Assembly: GCF_007655135.1 (NCBI RefSeq) | Contig: NC_045127.1 | Coordinates: forward strand, 11,355,001-11,419,000 | Source of the DNA: Punica granatum | Lineage: Eukaryota; Streptophyta; Magnoliopsida; Myrtales; Lythraceae | Reading direction: 5' to 3' | DNA length: 64,000 nt | Notes under the pieces: model-generated | What the model was told of the DNA's origin: nothing | The model's database searches: none | What the model saw: the letters and a program-made list of their open reading frames with translations, nothing else | Shown: one piece after another, positions 33,373 through 45,484 of the stretch | Layout of the letters: each line of letters opens with the position of its first letter | Numbering within the stretch: position 1 is the first letter of the stretch | Translations under genes and position numbers: made by a program

Positions 33373-36212
33373 CCTGCTCCAATAAAAGGCGGCATCGGGG
33401 CCATCCATATAGGCCACTTTGTATAGGGGATAGGCAACAACTCAATATGGTTGGTCCTAAGTTTAACACACACACACATATATATATATATCTTTGTGTC
33501 TATATATAATATCATGCTTTTGTCCTTTAACTTTGGTATCTTCATACAATATATATACGACATGAAGTACCATCTATAAGTATGTATTTATATAGGACAA
33601 AAGCAGAGGAATGTGTAGCATCATGTAGTATATACGTACTGTGTACGTGATTTTTCTGTCCTATGTTTTGTATGTGCGGTAGGTTCCACAAATTTTAAAT
33701 GAAGATATATATACTATTTATGTAGAAGATTTTTCGACTCTCTTGACGGTGATCAATGGAAATAACTTAAAGCATAGAAACTAAATTGTCGATCTATCTG
33801 CTCTTGGCATATCATTAAATATTGCTAATTGATCGAATTTGGCATGCTTTATCATGGCCAAATAAATAGATAAAGATGGGTAAGTAGGATTAGGTTCCTT
33901 CGAACTTGTAGTAGCTAGAATTAGTCCATGGCAATCAGCAGAATCTAATGACAAATGTTTTCTTATACCGCTAGTTTTAATTTGAAGAGAATATATAGTG
34001 GCTTAGTCGAGTTACCGTTAGTATTACAATTAAGATAAGATCATTGATCTTATTCCATGGCACAACGAGAGACATACATATCTGAAACACGGATACACCA
34101 ATCCCTACTAGCATATAGAGAGTTCGTGTTAGCGCTCTCTACTTGAGTTTGATTTACCTAAGTACATGAAAGAGTACGTCGTATTTCAACTCATACAATG
34201 CGTAAATATAATCTCTTCCTGTCATCATCTTATGGTTTCATGCACGTTACAAGGCATGTATAGATACCTTTTCACATTAGTTATTGCTATTTTGACAAAA
34301 TCAATGGCTCGAACATCTCGAAATGTGCCAATTAAGTCCATCATAAATCATTACTGGAAAAGCTCGAAAAGGATCGGCTATTAGTTTGTTGCTAAAACCT
34401 AAAGAAACCGTATACAGTGAATATATATATATATGCACATTTAAATCTCTATTTGGACGTGGGTTTAACCTTAGCCATGAGGTGTTTTGGATGGATTTCA
34501 AATCCATGAAGGATTGCATATAAAAATCTGTCTACGGGAAGTGAAATTAATGAAATATCGTTTTAGTTGCTTGGTCTCATGGAACCAGATTGTAGGATTT
34601 CATGAGTGAGGATACCACAGTTTTAGGTGTGATGAAATTCTCTTTACATGTCTAATGAACTAAAATGAACAATCTAAGACACACAGAAAAACATGCTAAG
34701 ACGGTCCCAACAATATCGTCATACGCTAAAACCGATACGTCGATGGTGATAAAAATGAGGTTCTAAACACACAAGTCATCCAAACCAAATAAATGATGAC
34801 CCCGCGATTTGCTTTCATTTCTATCCTCTCCCACAGCAAAACCCATTGAGAACGGCTCTTTTACAGGATCAGACTGACTCTTTTCTTTTCCCCCTTTTTC
34901 CTCTCTTGATCGAAGACTGGAGAACGATAAGGTGGCACATATTAATGTTATATGGTATGAGAAAATTTTAAAAATTTCTATCTAACAAGTAGGTAGTAAG
35001 TAAAATATCAATAAGATTCTGAATCCTAGCAAATATCATGGTTGCACGATGTGGCCCCGTAGGCTTTATCATTTCTCCATCATTGTCTAGCATAAGTGAC
35101 TCCCCGAGCTTGAAGCAATCATGTGTGACAGCATCTTTAAATATTCTCTTTTTCTTTTCGATTACAATATATTCTCTCATTTTGATTGAAGAATCTTGTT
35201 CATAAGTCCGCAAAATTCCCTAAAGAACTATAGCCCAATAATTGATTTCCTATTTTTTTATGTGCACTTCTTAGTATTCAGAAATCCAACGGGTTTCGAT
35301 TAGTTTAGATTTGGAATGGATTGTCCACTAAAAGATAAAACTTTCTCGATTATTGATTTTCTTCATTCAGAAGACTCGAAATTTAAGTTTACTTAAGGAA
35401 GACATGTATGGAACCACCTAAAATGATGGTTCTGATAATTTCCTTTTTCCTTCCCCATATATATGTGTATGTATATATGTGCTCCTATACGTTCTAGTGA
35501 TCGCTGTAGAACTTCGTTCCTCACAGTTTTTTTTTTTCGATAAAATAGATAGGCTCATAAACCTATTATAATGAAATAGAAAATTTAATATCTAATAAAT
35601 TGGCACAAGTTGTCCCCAATAGGAAACAAATTTAAAATCTTTTTAATTACTAAGAAAAAGCGTACACCACTGCGTTACACTTTTTTTTGATGGATTCGTT
35701 CCATACTGTTTTCCTCTAACGTGTTGAAAAACAAATAAATAATATTGGAAAGCATTTTGTTTTTCCCTTTTTTCTCTCTTTTTCCTTTTGGGTAAGATAT
35801 CTTTTATCTTTGGCAACAATGGCAAGAAAGGCGTTGTAAATAATTGTAATATATCTTACAATGTTTAACCGATTCCTAATTAAACAGTCTCATCGTGCAC
35901 GTTACCAATAATGAGATTAATTTCCTTTCAATAATAACAATTATGAGATTTTTAGCGATTCATCCTAATCAATACATGAATAAGAAAGAACTAATAACCT
36001 TACCGCCATGCAAAGCCTCCGAAGTAGTGGTCATATGTCTTTCATAAATATACAAGATATGCTCCTCGTCTTCCTTGGTATGTTATCATCGAGGAAAAAT
36101 TACATGACATCTTCATTGGTTTTAGGACCGGGTAGGTAATTATTATGTGATTGAAGAAACGAGAGTAGCCAGCAAGTTTCAGTTACTATGCAATGTTACA
36201 GTTAATGTATAT

Positions 36213-37028
36213 AATGATATACCGAAAAGTCCATTCTTTTGATGATTTGATTGGAGTCATATTCCTTGGATTGTCAAGTTGGATGAAGGCCATATGTGAA
36301 GATTTTTCATACTCTATATCGGATTTATTCTGCTCTCCTGATAGTATTTGTAAATGGACAAATCCGAGAAGACCCAAACCAACAATCTCTTGGTTAGTCC
36401 CTCCTTTGGAGTGGCTGAAGTGGACCATGGATGGCTCTTCACTGGGGAATCCAGGAAGCTTGGGAATTGGAATGTTTTTCGCAATTCAGCTGGGAAATTT
36501 ATCTCTCTTTGCTACTAATCTGGAATCATTAAATCCAATCTCGCTTAGTTGTTTGCAATAAGAAAAGCTCTCTGACTACCTGCAATTCAGTTTTTTTTTT
36601 TGCTCTTCTCTTATTAGTGAATCGAATTCTCTGAATGTGATTGGGCGGATTAACAAGAGTATTGGCTTTTCTTGGAAATACAAGGAAATTTTCAAAGACA
36701 TCTATCTCTTCACTTTGTATTTCAACTCCATCAGGCACCAATACTTTCCCATGGAAGGAAATGCAACAACTGATTGGCTTGTTAAATTTGTGATCAATAG
36801 AGCGCAACAATTATTAACTTGGATGTAGTTTTGTCTTTCTCGTCTTTCCCTTCTCTATTCTCTTATGCTTTCTTCATGTGAGGCTTCCTTCTTTTTTTAG
36901 GTAGATTGAGACTTCCTTCTTTCCTCCTCTTTTGTAGTCTCTTAAGAACTCTTTGATCTCCATGAGACTATTGTTTCTTTACTAATGAAATTCTAGCGAA
37001 TTTTAAAAAAAAATGATATACCGAAAAG
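36213..37028 (+). mobile_element. 5'-truncated LINE with RNase H remnant, unit 2
   Basis: Same insertion as in unit 1. The body at 36230-37011 lies between identical 17-bp duplications AATGATATACCGAAAAG (36213-36229 and 37012-37028). RNase H motifs LKWTMDGSSLGNPG, RINKSIGFSWKYKE and EGNATTDWLVKF are readable but frame-broken. Confidence 0.88.
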
Positions 37029-38976
37029 AATGGCATAATGTAATGAAGAACTCTATATAGAGACATGGAGCGCCTCAGTCTGTGATAGCTGAAGTTTCGA
37101 TCCGAGGATAGGATTCATCAAGGCCTCATCAAGAACATAATTAACCCTTAGTGTCGTAAAGCTACTCGTTTTGGCCCTGATGATCCATGTTGGCCTCCTC
37201 AACCGAGGCTAACATCACTGACCATCGAAAACCAATGACACCCAGTCTACACACATTCCGATTTCAGATGTATTTCGGGTTATATGCGGAGCCAAAGTTA
37301 GGACATTCAAATGCACAGATAGAATGATATCAGTTCCACATTCCACACTTACGTAAGCATGCTTATGCCACTACTCAAATATTATTAATTTAATATTTAT
37401 TCTTGAGAAAATATGGTAAAATTATAATACATATATATATATATATAAACGTACTACAATAAAAACGAGATTCCCGAATTGTAGTACCATTGACGAAATA
37501 TATTATTAGACAGTGGATGAACTTTACTCGCAATACAAGTGTTCGAAACTCACTAAAATTATATAGTAGTCAAGACTAATCTCGACGCTTATATAAGATA
37601 ATTTCAGGCAATCGATGATATTTCGTATATCACTGAAAAAAGAAAAAAAATCAAATATCTCACACTTTTACACTTGTAGCGGCATATTTGGCTTGATAGG
37701 GTCGGGATTCCCTTCCCCAATCAAATGTAGATAAAGTGCTAAATATTCCTTCGTTGTGGTTAGCCATTTGATCTTATCGGTTCCTCTTCTTTGGACCATC
37801 GATCGATCTGTCAAGGTTACCCTTCTCATGCAACTTTATACCTAATCTGTTAAATCTTCGTGCACTCTCTATTTTCATGCAGAACTTTATATATAAAAAT
37901 AAAAATAAAAACAACAATCCGCCTTTAATTAATACGTAATTATATTAGATAAGATCATAAATCACATACTATAGCCCTTCCCCCGTGTGATGCGCACAGG
38001 TTTCTGATGTCTTTTATTCAATTCATTTGTAATAAAATATATTTAAAAGACAATTATTAATATATTATAATTGAAGCGAAATCTTTTCAATAAATTCGTA
38101 CTCTAGTAATTTTAATGAAAAATGAAAAATTATATGCGTAATTTAAATGTCATAACATTAACATATGGAAAACGCAAATTATGAAATCACTTTTAATTCT
38201 TTTACCAACTAATTTTTATGATGAATACGCACTATTTTCGATTAAAAGCGTGTCCGCATGGCTAAATTAGCTATCGCATAATTTTTTATTTTAAAATGAA
38301 TTTTATCATAAATAAATATTTATACCATAATAATTATTTTTTTTAAAAAAAAATCTCTTTCAATAAATACTTACATTACAATAGTAATTGCAAATATGTT
38401 ATTCCTAAAAGATTATAGTCAATATTCAAATAACCTTTTATATGTGAATTTGTTATTAAAAAATTGTACTCTTTTTAAAAAAAAATTCTATAGTAGATTA
38501 TTAAGGCAAGACTAAATAAATTATAGTACATATAAGTTTATTTATTATTATATTATCGATGTAAAAACTTGAGATGTACGTGTGTGTATATATATATCTT
38601 AAATGCCTGGAATATTAACAAGAAATTAATACTTACAAACAACATTTATTTAAAGTATCTTAGAGCGGAAACTTATATTAGTAAAACTTATATTAATTTT
38701 CGAATAGAATAATTTCATTATTTTTTATATGAATTATTTCTCATAGAACAAAATTATAATCGATTAACTTTATTGTACAAAATAAAATTAATTTTATATA
38801 TATTAACACAATTAATATATAATAAATATTTCAATTATCTTTTATGTTATGTATATTATGAATTATGCATATGAGACCCACGCGGTCCTGTGAATTCGGA
38901 TAAACATGCCACATGATATGATTGTAATATTCTTTCATGGCCCATAAAATGAACAGCATCTCATCTTTTGACTTCC

Positions 38977-38983
38977 TATATAA
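38977..38983 (+). promoter_or_regulatory. TATA box of small gene 2
   Basis: TATATAA, 142 bp before the ATG at 39125. Just upstream, unit 2 lacks the GAGAGAAGATGA segment seen in units 1 and 3, so this promoter differs slightly. Confidence 0.7.
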
Positions 38984-39124
38984 TGGGGGGCTTTGCCTTC
39001 CTTGTTAAATGCACCAAAACAACATTAGAAGCAAGAAATACTCATAATAGAGCCTTAGTCATCACAGTATCTCTATACCCCATTAATTCCACAGTCCACT
39101 GTCAGATAACCAGAAAACCAATCG

Positions 39125-39448
39125 ATGGCACCGCCAACAGACTTACGTCAGGTTGGCGAAGAAGTCTTCCCTATGATTGATGAATTCTTTGGCCGTCAGC
39201 AGAGGACTCCATCGCCTCCATCACGTAGAGAGCCCAAGTTCCCCTGCCGTCACCAACCCCATCGCCAAATCCGCGTCTACCACTACACCGAATCTCCTCC
39301 GATCACGAGGAGGCGTCCCTATGCTCAGGTCCTCCCTAATGGGACTGTCCTTCACTATACTCAGCATCAGTACAAATACCAACCCAGCCCAACAATCGGA
39401 TTTGTGCACGAGGTTTCTCAATATGAGGATAGTGATGGACGGGTCTAG
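39125..39448 (+). CDS. Small hypothetical protein, tandem family member 2 (107 aa)
   Basis: Starts MAPPTDLRQVGEEVFPMIDE. It shares DEFFGRQQRTP, VYHYTESPPIT, YAQVLPNGT, YTQHQYKYQPSP and VHEVSQY with its neighbours. It is the longest member and differs most in the middle (RHQPHRQIR) and at the C-terminus (EDSDGRV). All length differences from members 1 and 3 are multiples of three. No family is recognised and there is no targeting signal. Confidence 0.7.
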   Translation: MAPPTDLRQVGEEVFPMIDEFFGRQQRTPSPPSRREPKFPCRHQPHRQIRVYHYTESPPITRRRPYAQVLPNGTVLHYTQHQYKYQPSPTIGFVHEVSQYEDSDGRV

Positions 39449-42323
39449 TGAGCTGCTCCAATAAAAGGCGGCACCGGGGCCATCTGCATAGGCCACTTTG
39501 TATAGGGGAAAGGCAACAACTGAATATGGTTGGTCCTAAGTATAACATATACATATATGTGTGTGTCTATATATAATATCATGTTTTTGTCCTTTAACTT
39601 TGGTATCTTCATACAGTATATATACGATATGAAGTACCATGTATAAGTATGTATTTATATAGGTCAAAAGCTTAGGAATGTGTAGCATCATGTAGTATAT
39701 ATGTACTGCGTACGTGATTTGCCTGTCCTATGTTTTGTATGTGAGATGGGTTTCACAAAAATGAAGATATATATACTATTTATGTGGAAGATTTTTTGAC
39801 TCTCTTGACGGTGATCGATGGGAAATAACTTAAAGCATAGAAAAAAAATTGTCGATCGATCTGCTCTCGGCATATCATTGAATATTGCTAATTGATCGAA
39901 TTTGGCATGCTTTATCATGGCCAAACAAATAGATAAAAATGGGTAAGTAGGATTAGGTTCCTTCGAACTTGTAGTCGCTAGAATTTGTCCATGCCAATCA
40001 GCAGAATCTAATGACAAATGTTTTCTTGTACCACTAGTTTTAATTTGAAGAGAATATATAGTGGCTTAGTTGAGTTACCGTTAGTATTACAATTAAGATA
40101 AGATCATCGATCTTATTCCATGGCATGACGAAAGAAATACATATATGAAACACGGATACACCAATTCCTACTAGCATATAGAGAGTTCGTGTTAGCGCGC
40201 TCTACCTGAATTTCATTTACCTGAGTACATAAAAGAATACATCGTATTTCAACACATACAATGCGTAAATATAATCTCTTCGTGTCATCATCTTATGGTT
40301 TCATGCACGTTATAAGGCATGTTTAGATACCTTTTCACATTTGTTAAAGCTATTTTGACATAATCAATGGCTGGAACATCTCGAACTGTGCCAATTAAGT
40401 CCATCATAAATCATTACCGGAAAAGCTCGAAAACGGATTGGCTATTAGTTTGTTGCTAAAACCTAAAGAAACCGTATACAGTTAATATATGTATGTATGT
40501 ATATATATATATATGCACATTTAAATCTCTACTTGGATGTGGTTTTAATCTTAGTCATGAGGTGTTTTGGATGGATTTCAAATCCATGCAGGATTACATA
40601 TAAAAATCTGTCTACGGGAAGTGAAATTAATGAAATATCGTTTTAGTTGCTTGGTAGCATGGAATCAGATTGTAGGATTTCATGAGTGAGGATACCACAG
40701 TTTTAGGTGTGATGAAATTCTCTTTACATGTCTAATGAACTGAAATGAACAATCTAAGACACACAGAAAAACATGCTAAGACGGTCCCAATAATATCGTC
40801 ATACGCTAAAACCGATACGTTGATGGTGATAAAAATGAGGTTCTAAACACACAAGTCATCCAAACCAGATAAATGATGACCCCGTGATTTGCTTTCATTT
40901 CTATCCTCTCCCACAGCAAAGCCCATTGAGAACGGCTCTTTTACAGGATCAGACTGAGTCTTTTCTTTTCCCCTTTTTTCCTCTCTTGATCGAAGACTGG
41001 ATAACGATAAGGTGGCACATATTAATGTTATATGGTATGAGAAAATTTTAAAATTTTCTATCTAACAATAAGATAGTGAGTAAATAATCAATAAGATTCT
41101 GACTCCTAGTAAATATCATGGTTGCACGATGTGGCCTTGTAGGCTTTATCATTTCTCCATCATTGTCTAGCATAAGTGACTCCCCGAGCTTGAAGCAATC
41201 ATGTGTGACTGCATCTTTAAATATTTTCTCTTTTTCTTTTCGATTACAATATATTCTCTCATTTTGATCGAAAAATCTTTTTCATAAGTTCGCAAAATTC
41301 CCTGAAGAACTATACCCCAATAATTGATTTCCTTTTTTTATGTGGACTGTTTAGTATTCAGAAATTCAACAGGTTTCGATTAGTTCAAGTTTGGAATGGA
41401 TTGTCCACTAAGAGATAAAACTTTCTCAATTATTGATTTTCTTTATTCACAAGACTTGAAATTCAAGACCTTACTTAAGGAAGACATGTATGGAACCACC
41501 TAAAATGATGGTTCTGATAATTTCCTTTTTCCTTCCCCGTATATATGTGTATGTATATATATGCTCCTATACATTCCAGTGATCGCTGTAGAACTTCATT
41601 CCTCACAGTTTTTTTTTTCCGATTATATAGAGAGGCTTATGTACCTACTATAATGAAATAGAAATTTTAATAACTAATAAATGGGCACAAGTTGTCCCCA
41701 ATAAGTATCGAATTTAAAATATTATTTTTTTCGGTGATAAAAATCTTTTTAATTACGAAGAAAAAGCGTACACCACTGCGTTACATTTTCTTTTGATGGG
41801 TTCGTTCCATGCTGTTTTCCTCAAACGTGTTGAAAAAAAAATAAATAATGTTGGAAAGCATTTCGTTTTTCCCTTTTTTCTCTCTTTTTCCTTTAGGGTA
41901 AGATATCTTTTATCTTTGGCAACAATGCCAACAAAGGCGTTGTAAATAATCGTAATATATCTTACAATGTTTAACCGATTCCTAGTTAAACAGTCTCATC
42001 ATGCACGTGACCGATAATGAGATTAATTTCCTTTTAATAAAATAACAATTATGAGATTCTTTAGCGATTCATCCTAATCAATACATGAATAAGAAAGAAC
42101 TAATAAGCTTAACGCCATGCAAAGCCTCCGAAGCAGTGGTCATATGTCTTTCATGAATATACAAGATATGCTACTCGTCTTCCTCGGTATGTTATCATCG
42201 AGGAAAAGTTACATGACATCTTCGTTGGTTTTAGGGGCCGGGTAGGAAATTATTATGTGATTGAAGAAAACGAGAGTAGTCAGTAAGTTTCAATGACTAT
42301 GCAATGTCACAGTTGATGTATAT

Positions 42324-43123
42324 AATGATATACCGAAAAGTCCTTTATTTTGATGATTTGATTGAAGTCATATTCCTTCGATTGTCAACTTGGATGAAGG
42401 CAATATGTGAAGATTTTTCATACTCTGCATCGGATTTATTCCACTCTCTTGATAGTATTTGTAAATGGACAAATCCGAGAAGACCCAGACCAGCAATCTC
42501 GTGGTCAGTTCCTCCTCTGGGGTGGCTGAAGTGGAACATGGATGGCTCTTCATTATGGAAGCCAGGACGCTTGGGAATTGGAAGTGTTTTTTGCAATTCA
42601 GCTGGAACTTTATCTGCTTCTTTGCTGCTCCATCTAGTATCATTAAATCCAATCTTGCTGAGTTGTTTGCAATAAGAAAAGCTTTCTGACTGCCTGCAAT
42701 TCAGCTTTTTTTTTTTACTCTTCTCTTATTAGTGAATCGAATTCTCTAAATGTGATTGGGCGAATTAACAAGAGCATTGGCTTTTCTTGGAAATACAAGG
42801 AAATTTTCACAGACATCTATATCTTCGCTTTGCACTTCAGCTCCATCAGGTACCAATACTCTACGAGGGAAGGAAATGCAGCAACCGATTGGCTTGCTAA
42901 ATCTGCGATCAACAGAACGCAAGAATTAATAACTTGGATGTAGTTTTGTCTTTCTCGTCTTTCTCGTCTTTCCCTTCTCTATTCTCTTATGCTTTCTTCA
43001 TGTGAGGCTTCTTTCGTCCTTCCTCTTTTTGTAATCTCTTAAGAACTCTTTGATCTCCATGTGATTATTGTTTCTTTACTAATGAAATTCTTGTGAGTTT
43101 AAAAAGAATGATATACCGAAAAG
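42324..43123 (+). mobile_element. 5'-truncated LINE with RNase H remnant, unit 3
   Basis: Same insertion. The body at 42341-43106 lies between identical 17-bp duplications AATGATATACCGAAAAG (42324-42340 and 43107-43123). Readable blocks are LKWNMDGSSLWKPG, SNLAELFAIRKAF and REGNAATDWLAKSAINR; together they give the best view of the RNase H fold (D...E...D and the terminal NAATDWLA). Confidence 0.88.
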
Positions 43124-45041
43124 AATGGCATAATGTAATGAACTCTATATAGAGACATGAAGCACCTCAATCTGAGATAGCTGAAGTTTCGATCTGAGGA
43201 TAGGATTCACCAAGCCCTCATCAAGAACATAATTAACCCTTAGTGCTGCTCAGCTCCATTTTTTGGCCCCAAAGATCCATGCTGACCTCCTCGATGGAGG
43301 CTAAGATCGGTGACCATCAAAAACAAATGATGCCCAGCCCACACACATTCCAATTGCAGATGTATTTCGGTTATATGTGGAGCCAAACTTAGGACATTCA
43401 AATGCATAGATAGAATGATATCAGTTCCATATTCCACACTTACGTCAAATGCATAGATAGAATGATTTTAGTTCCATGTGATATCAATTCCATGTTCCCC
43501 ACTTACGTCAGCGTGCTTATGCCACTACTCAAATATTATAAATTCTAATATTTATTCTTGAGAAAATATGGTAAACATTATAATATATATATATATCTAT
43601 ATATATATAAACGTACTACAATAATAATGAATTGCAGTTCAATTGACGAAATATATTATTAGACAGTGGATGAACTTTACTCACAATATAATTGTCTAAA
43701 ACTCACTAGAAGTATATTGTAGTGAAGACTAATCTCGACGCTTATATAAGATAATTTCAAGCAGTAGACCGATGATATTTCGCATATCACTGGAAAAACA
43801 AATTCAAATATCCCACACTTTTACACTTGTAGCGGCATATTTGGCTTAATAGGGTCGGGATTCCCTTCCCCAATCAACTCTAGATAAAGTGCCAAATATT
43901 CCTTCGTTGTGGCTGACCATTTGATCTTATCGGTTCCTCTTCTCTGGACCATCGATCGATCTGTCAAGATTACTCTTCTCATGCAGCTTTATACCTAATC
44001 TGTGATATTTTCGTGTACTCTCTATTTTCATGCAAAATTATTTGTACAAAAAAAAAACCAAATAAAAGCAACAATCCGCCTTTAATTAATACGTAATTAT
44101 ATTAGATTAGATCATAAATCACATACTATAGCCCTTCCCCCGTGTGATGGGCACAAGTTTTTGATATCTTTTATTCAATTCATTTGTAATAAAAAATATA
44201 TATGAGACAAATATTAATATATTCTAATTGAAGTGAATTCTTTTCAATAAATTCATATTCTAGTAATTTTAATGAAAAATGAAAAATTACATGCATAATT
44301 TTAAGGTCATAAAATTAGCATATGAAAAACACAAACTATGAAATCACTTTTAATTCTTTTACCAAGTAATTTTTATGATGAATACACACTACTTTCGATT
44401 AAAAGCGGTTTGCATGACTAAATCAGCTATTGAGTAATTTCTTAGTTTAAAATGAATTTTATCATAAATAAATATGCATACCATAATAAATTTTTTAAAA
44501 AATAAACTTGTTTCAATAAATACTTACATTACAATAGAAATTGTAAATATGGTATTCCTAAAAGATTATAGTCAATGTCCAAATAACCTTTTATATGTGA
44601 ATTTGTTATTAAAAAATTATGCTCTTTTTTTAAAATATTTTCTATTGGGGATTATTAAGACAAGACTAAATAAATTATAGTACATAGTATAAGTTTATTT
44701 ATTATTATATTATCGATGTAAAAACTTGTGATGTATATATATATATATATCTTAAATGGCTTCAATAGAATAGTTTCATTATTTTTTATATGAATTATTC
44801 CTTATAGAACAAAATTATAATTGATTAACTTTATTGTATAAAATAAAATTAATTACATATATTTATATATATTACCACAATTAATATATAATAAATATTT
44901 CAATTATCTTTTACATTATGTATATTATGAATTACGCATATGGGACCCATGCGGTCCCATGAATTCGGATTGACATGCCACATGATATGATTGTAATAAA
45001 GTGAAGAGAGAAGATGAAGAGCATCTCATCTTTTGGCTTCC

Positions 45042-45048
45042 TATATAA
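45042..45048 (+). promoter_or_regulatory. TATA box of small gene 3
   Basis: TATATAA, 146 bp before the ATG at 45194, in the same context as in units 1 and 2. Upstream, the ATTCTTTGCCCAT segment of unit 1 is missing. Confidence 0.7.
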
Positions 45049-45193
45049 TGGGGGGATTTGCCTTCCTTGTTACATGCACCAAAACAACCTTAGAAGCAAG
45101 AAATACACATAATAGAGCCCCAGTCATCACAATATCTTCACTTCTATACCCCATTAATTCCACAATCCACTGTCAGAACCAAAAAACCAATCG

Positions 45194-45484
45194 ATGGCAC
45201 CGCCAACAGACCTACTTCAGGTTGCCCGAGAAGGCTTCCCTATGATTGATGAATTCTATGGCCGTCAGCAGTGGACTCCACCATCCCATCGCCAAAACAA
45301 CCCGTGCGTCTACCGCTACACCGAATCTCCTCTGATCACGGAGAGGCCTCCCTATGCTCAGGTCCTCCCTAATGGGACCATCATTCACTATACCCAGCAT
45401 CAGTATACATACCAACCCAGCCCGACAATCAGATCTATGCACGAGGTTTCTCAATATAAGGGTAGTGGTGGACGGTCCCAGTGA
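45194..45484 (+). CDS. Small hypothetical protein, tandem family member 3 (96 aa)
   Basis: Starts MAPPTDLLQVAREGFPMIDE and keeps the REGF-MIDEF, VYRYTESPLITER, YAQVLPNGT, YTQHQYTYQPSP and HEVSQY blocks. The Pro-rich stretch after GRQQ is shortened in frame to WTPP. It looks like member 2 around HYTQHQY but like member 1 around CVYxYTESPLITER, suggesting exchange between copies or separate losses. Function is unknown. Confidence 0.7.
   Translation: MAPPTDLLQVAREGFPMIDEFYGRQQWTPPSHRQNNPCVYRYTESPLITERPPYAQVLPNGTIIHYTQHQYTYQPSPTIRSMHEVSQYKGSGGRSQ

Larger units (their letters stand above)
28727..34548 (+). repeat. Tandem segmental duplication, unit 1 (5,822 bp)
   Basis: Starts at AATGAAATATCGTTTTAGTTG and runs to the next occurrence of the same phrase at 34549. 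Units 2 and 3 follow head-to-tail with the same internal order: interspersed-repeat relic, 5'-truncated LINE, AT-rich stretch, TATA box, small gene, downstream AT-rich region. Unit 1 is shorter mainly because it lacks about 260 bp that units 2 and 3 share (34713-34975, 40793-41058). Alternating AT runs lie near 31796-31810, 32487-32512 and 32703-32728. Confidence 0.95.
34549..40628 (+). repeat. Tandem segmental duplication, unit 2 (6,080 bp)
   Basis: Collinear with units 1 and 3. The junction GTGAAATTAATGAAATATCG is seamless at both 34541 and 40621. Differences from its neighbours are substitutions, small indels and microsatellite length. It shares with unit 3 the segment missing from unit 1. 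Confidence 0.95.

Noticed and set aside
33076..33417. Antisense frames (MAYMDGP-AAFYW...) opposite the small genes in all three units
   Set aside because: They recur only because the sense frame is conserved; no promoter is seen on that side.
38968..39180. Conserved upstream frame (MGGFAFLV-CTKTTL...) before the small genes in all three units
   Set aside because: Its ATG overlaps the TATA box (TATATAATGGGG), so it would lie upstream of the transcript start; it also ends early in unit 1. Its conservation is that of the promoter and leader.
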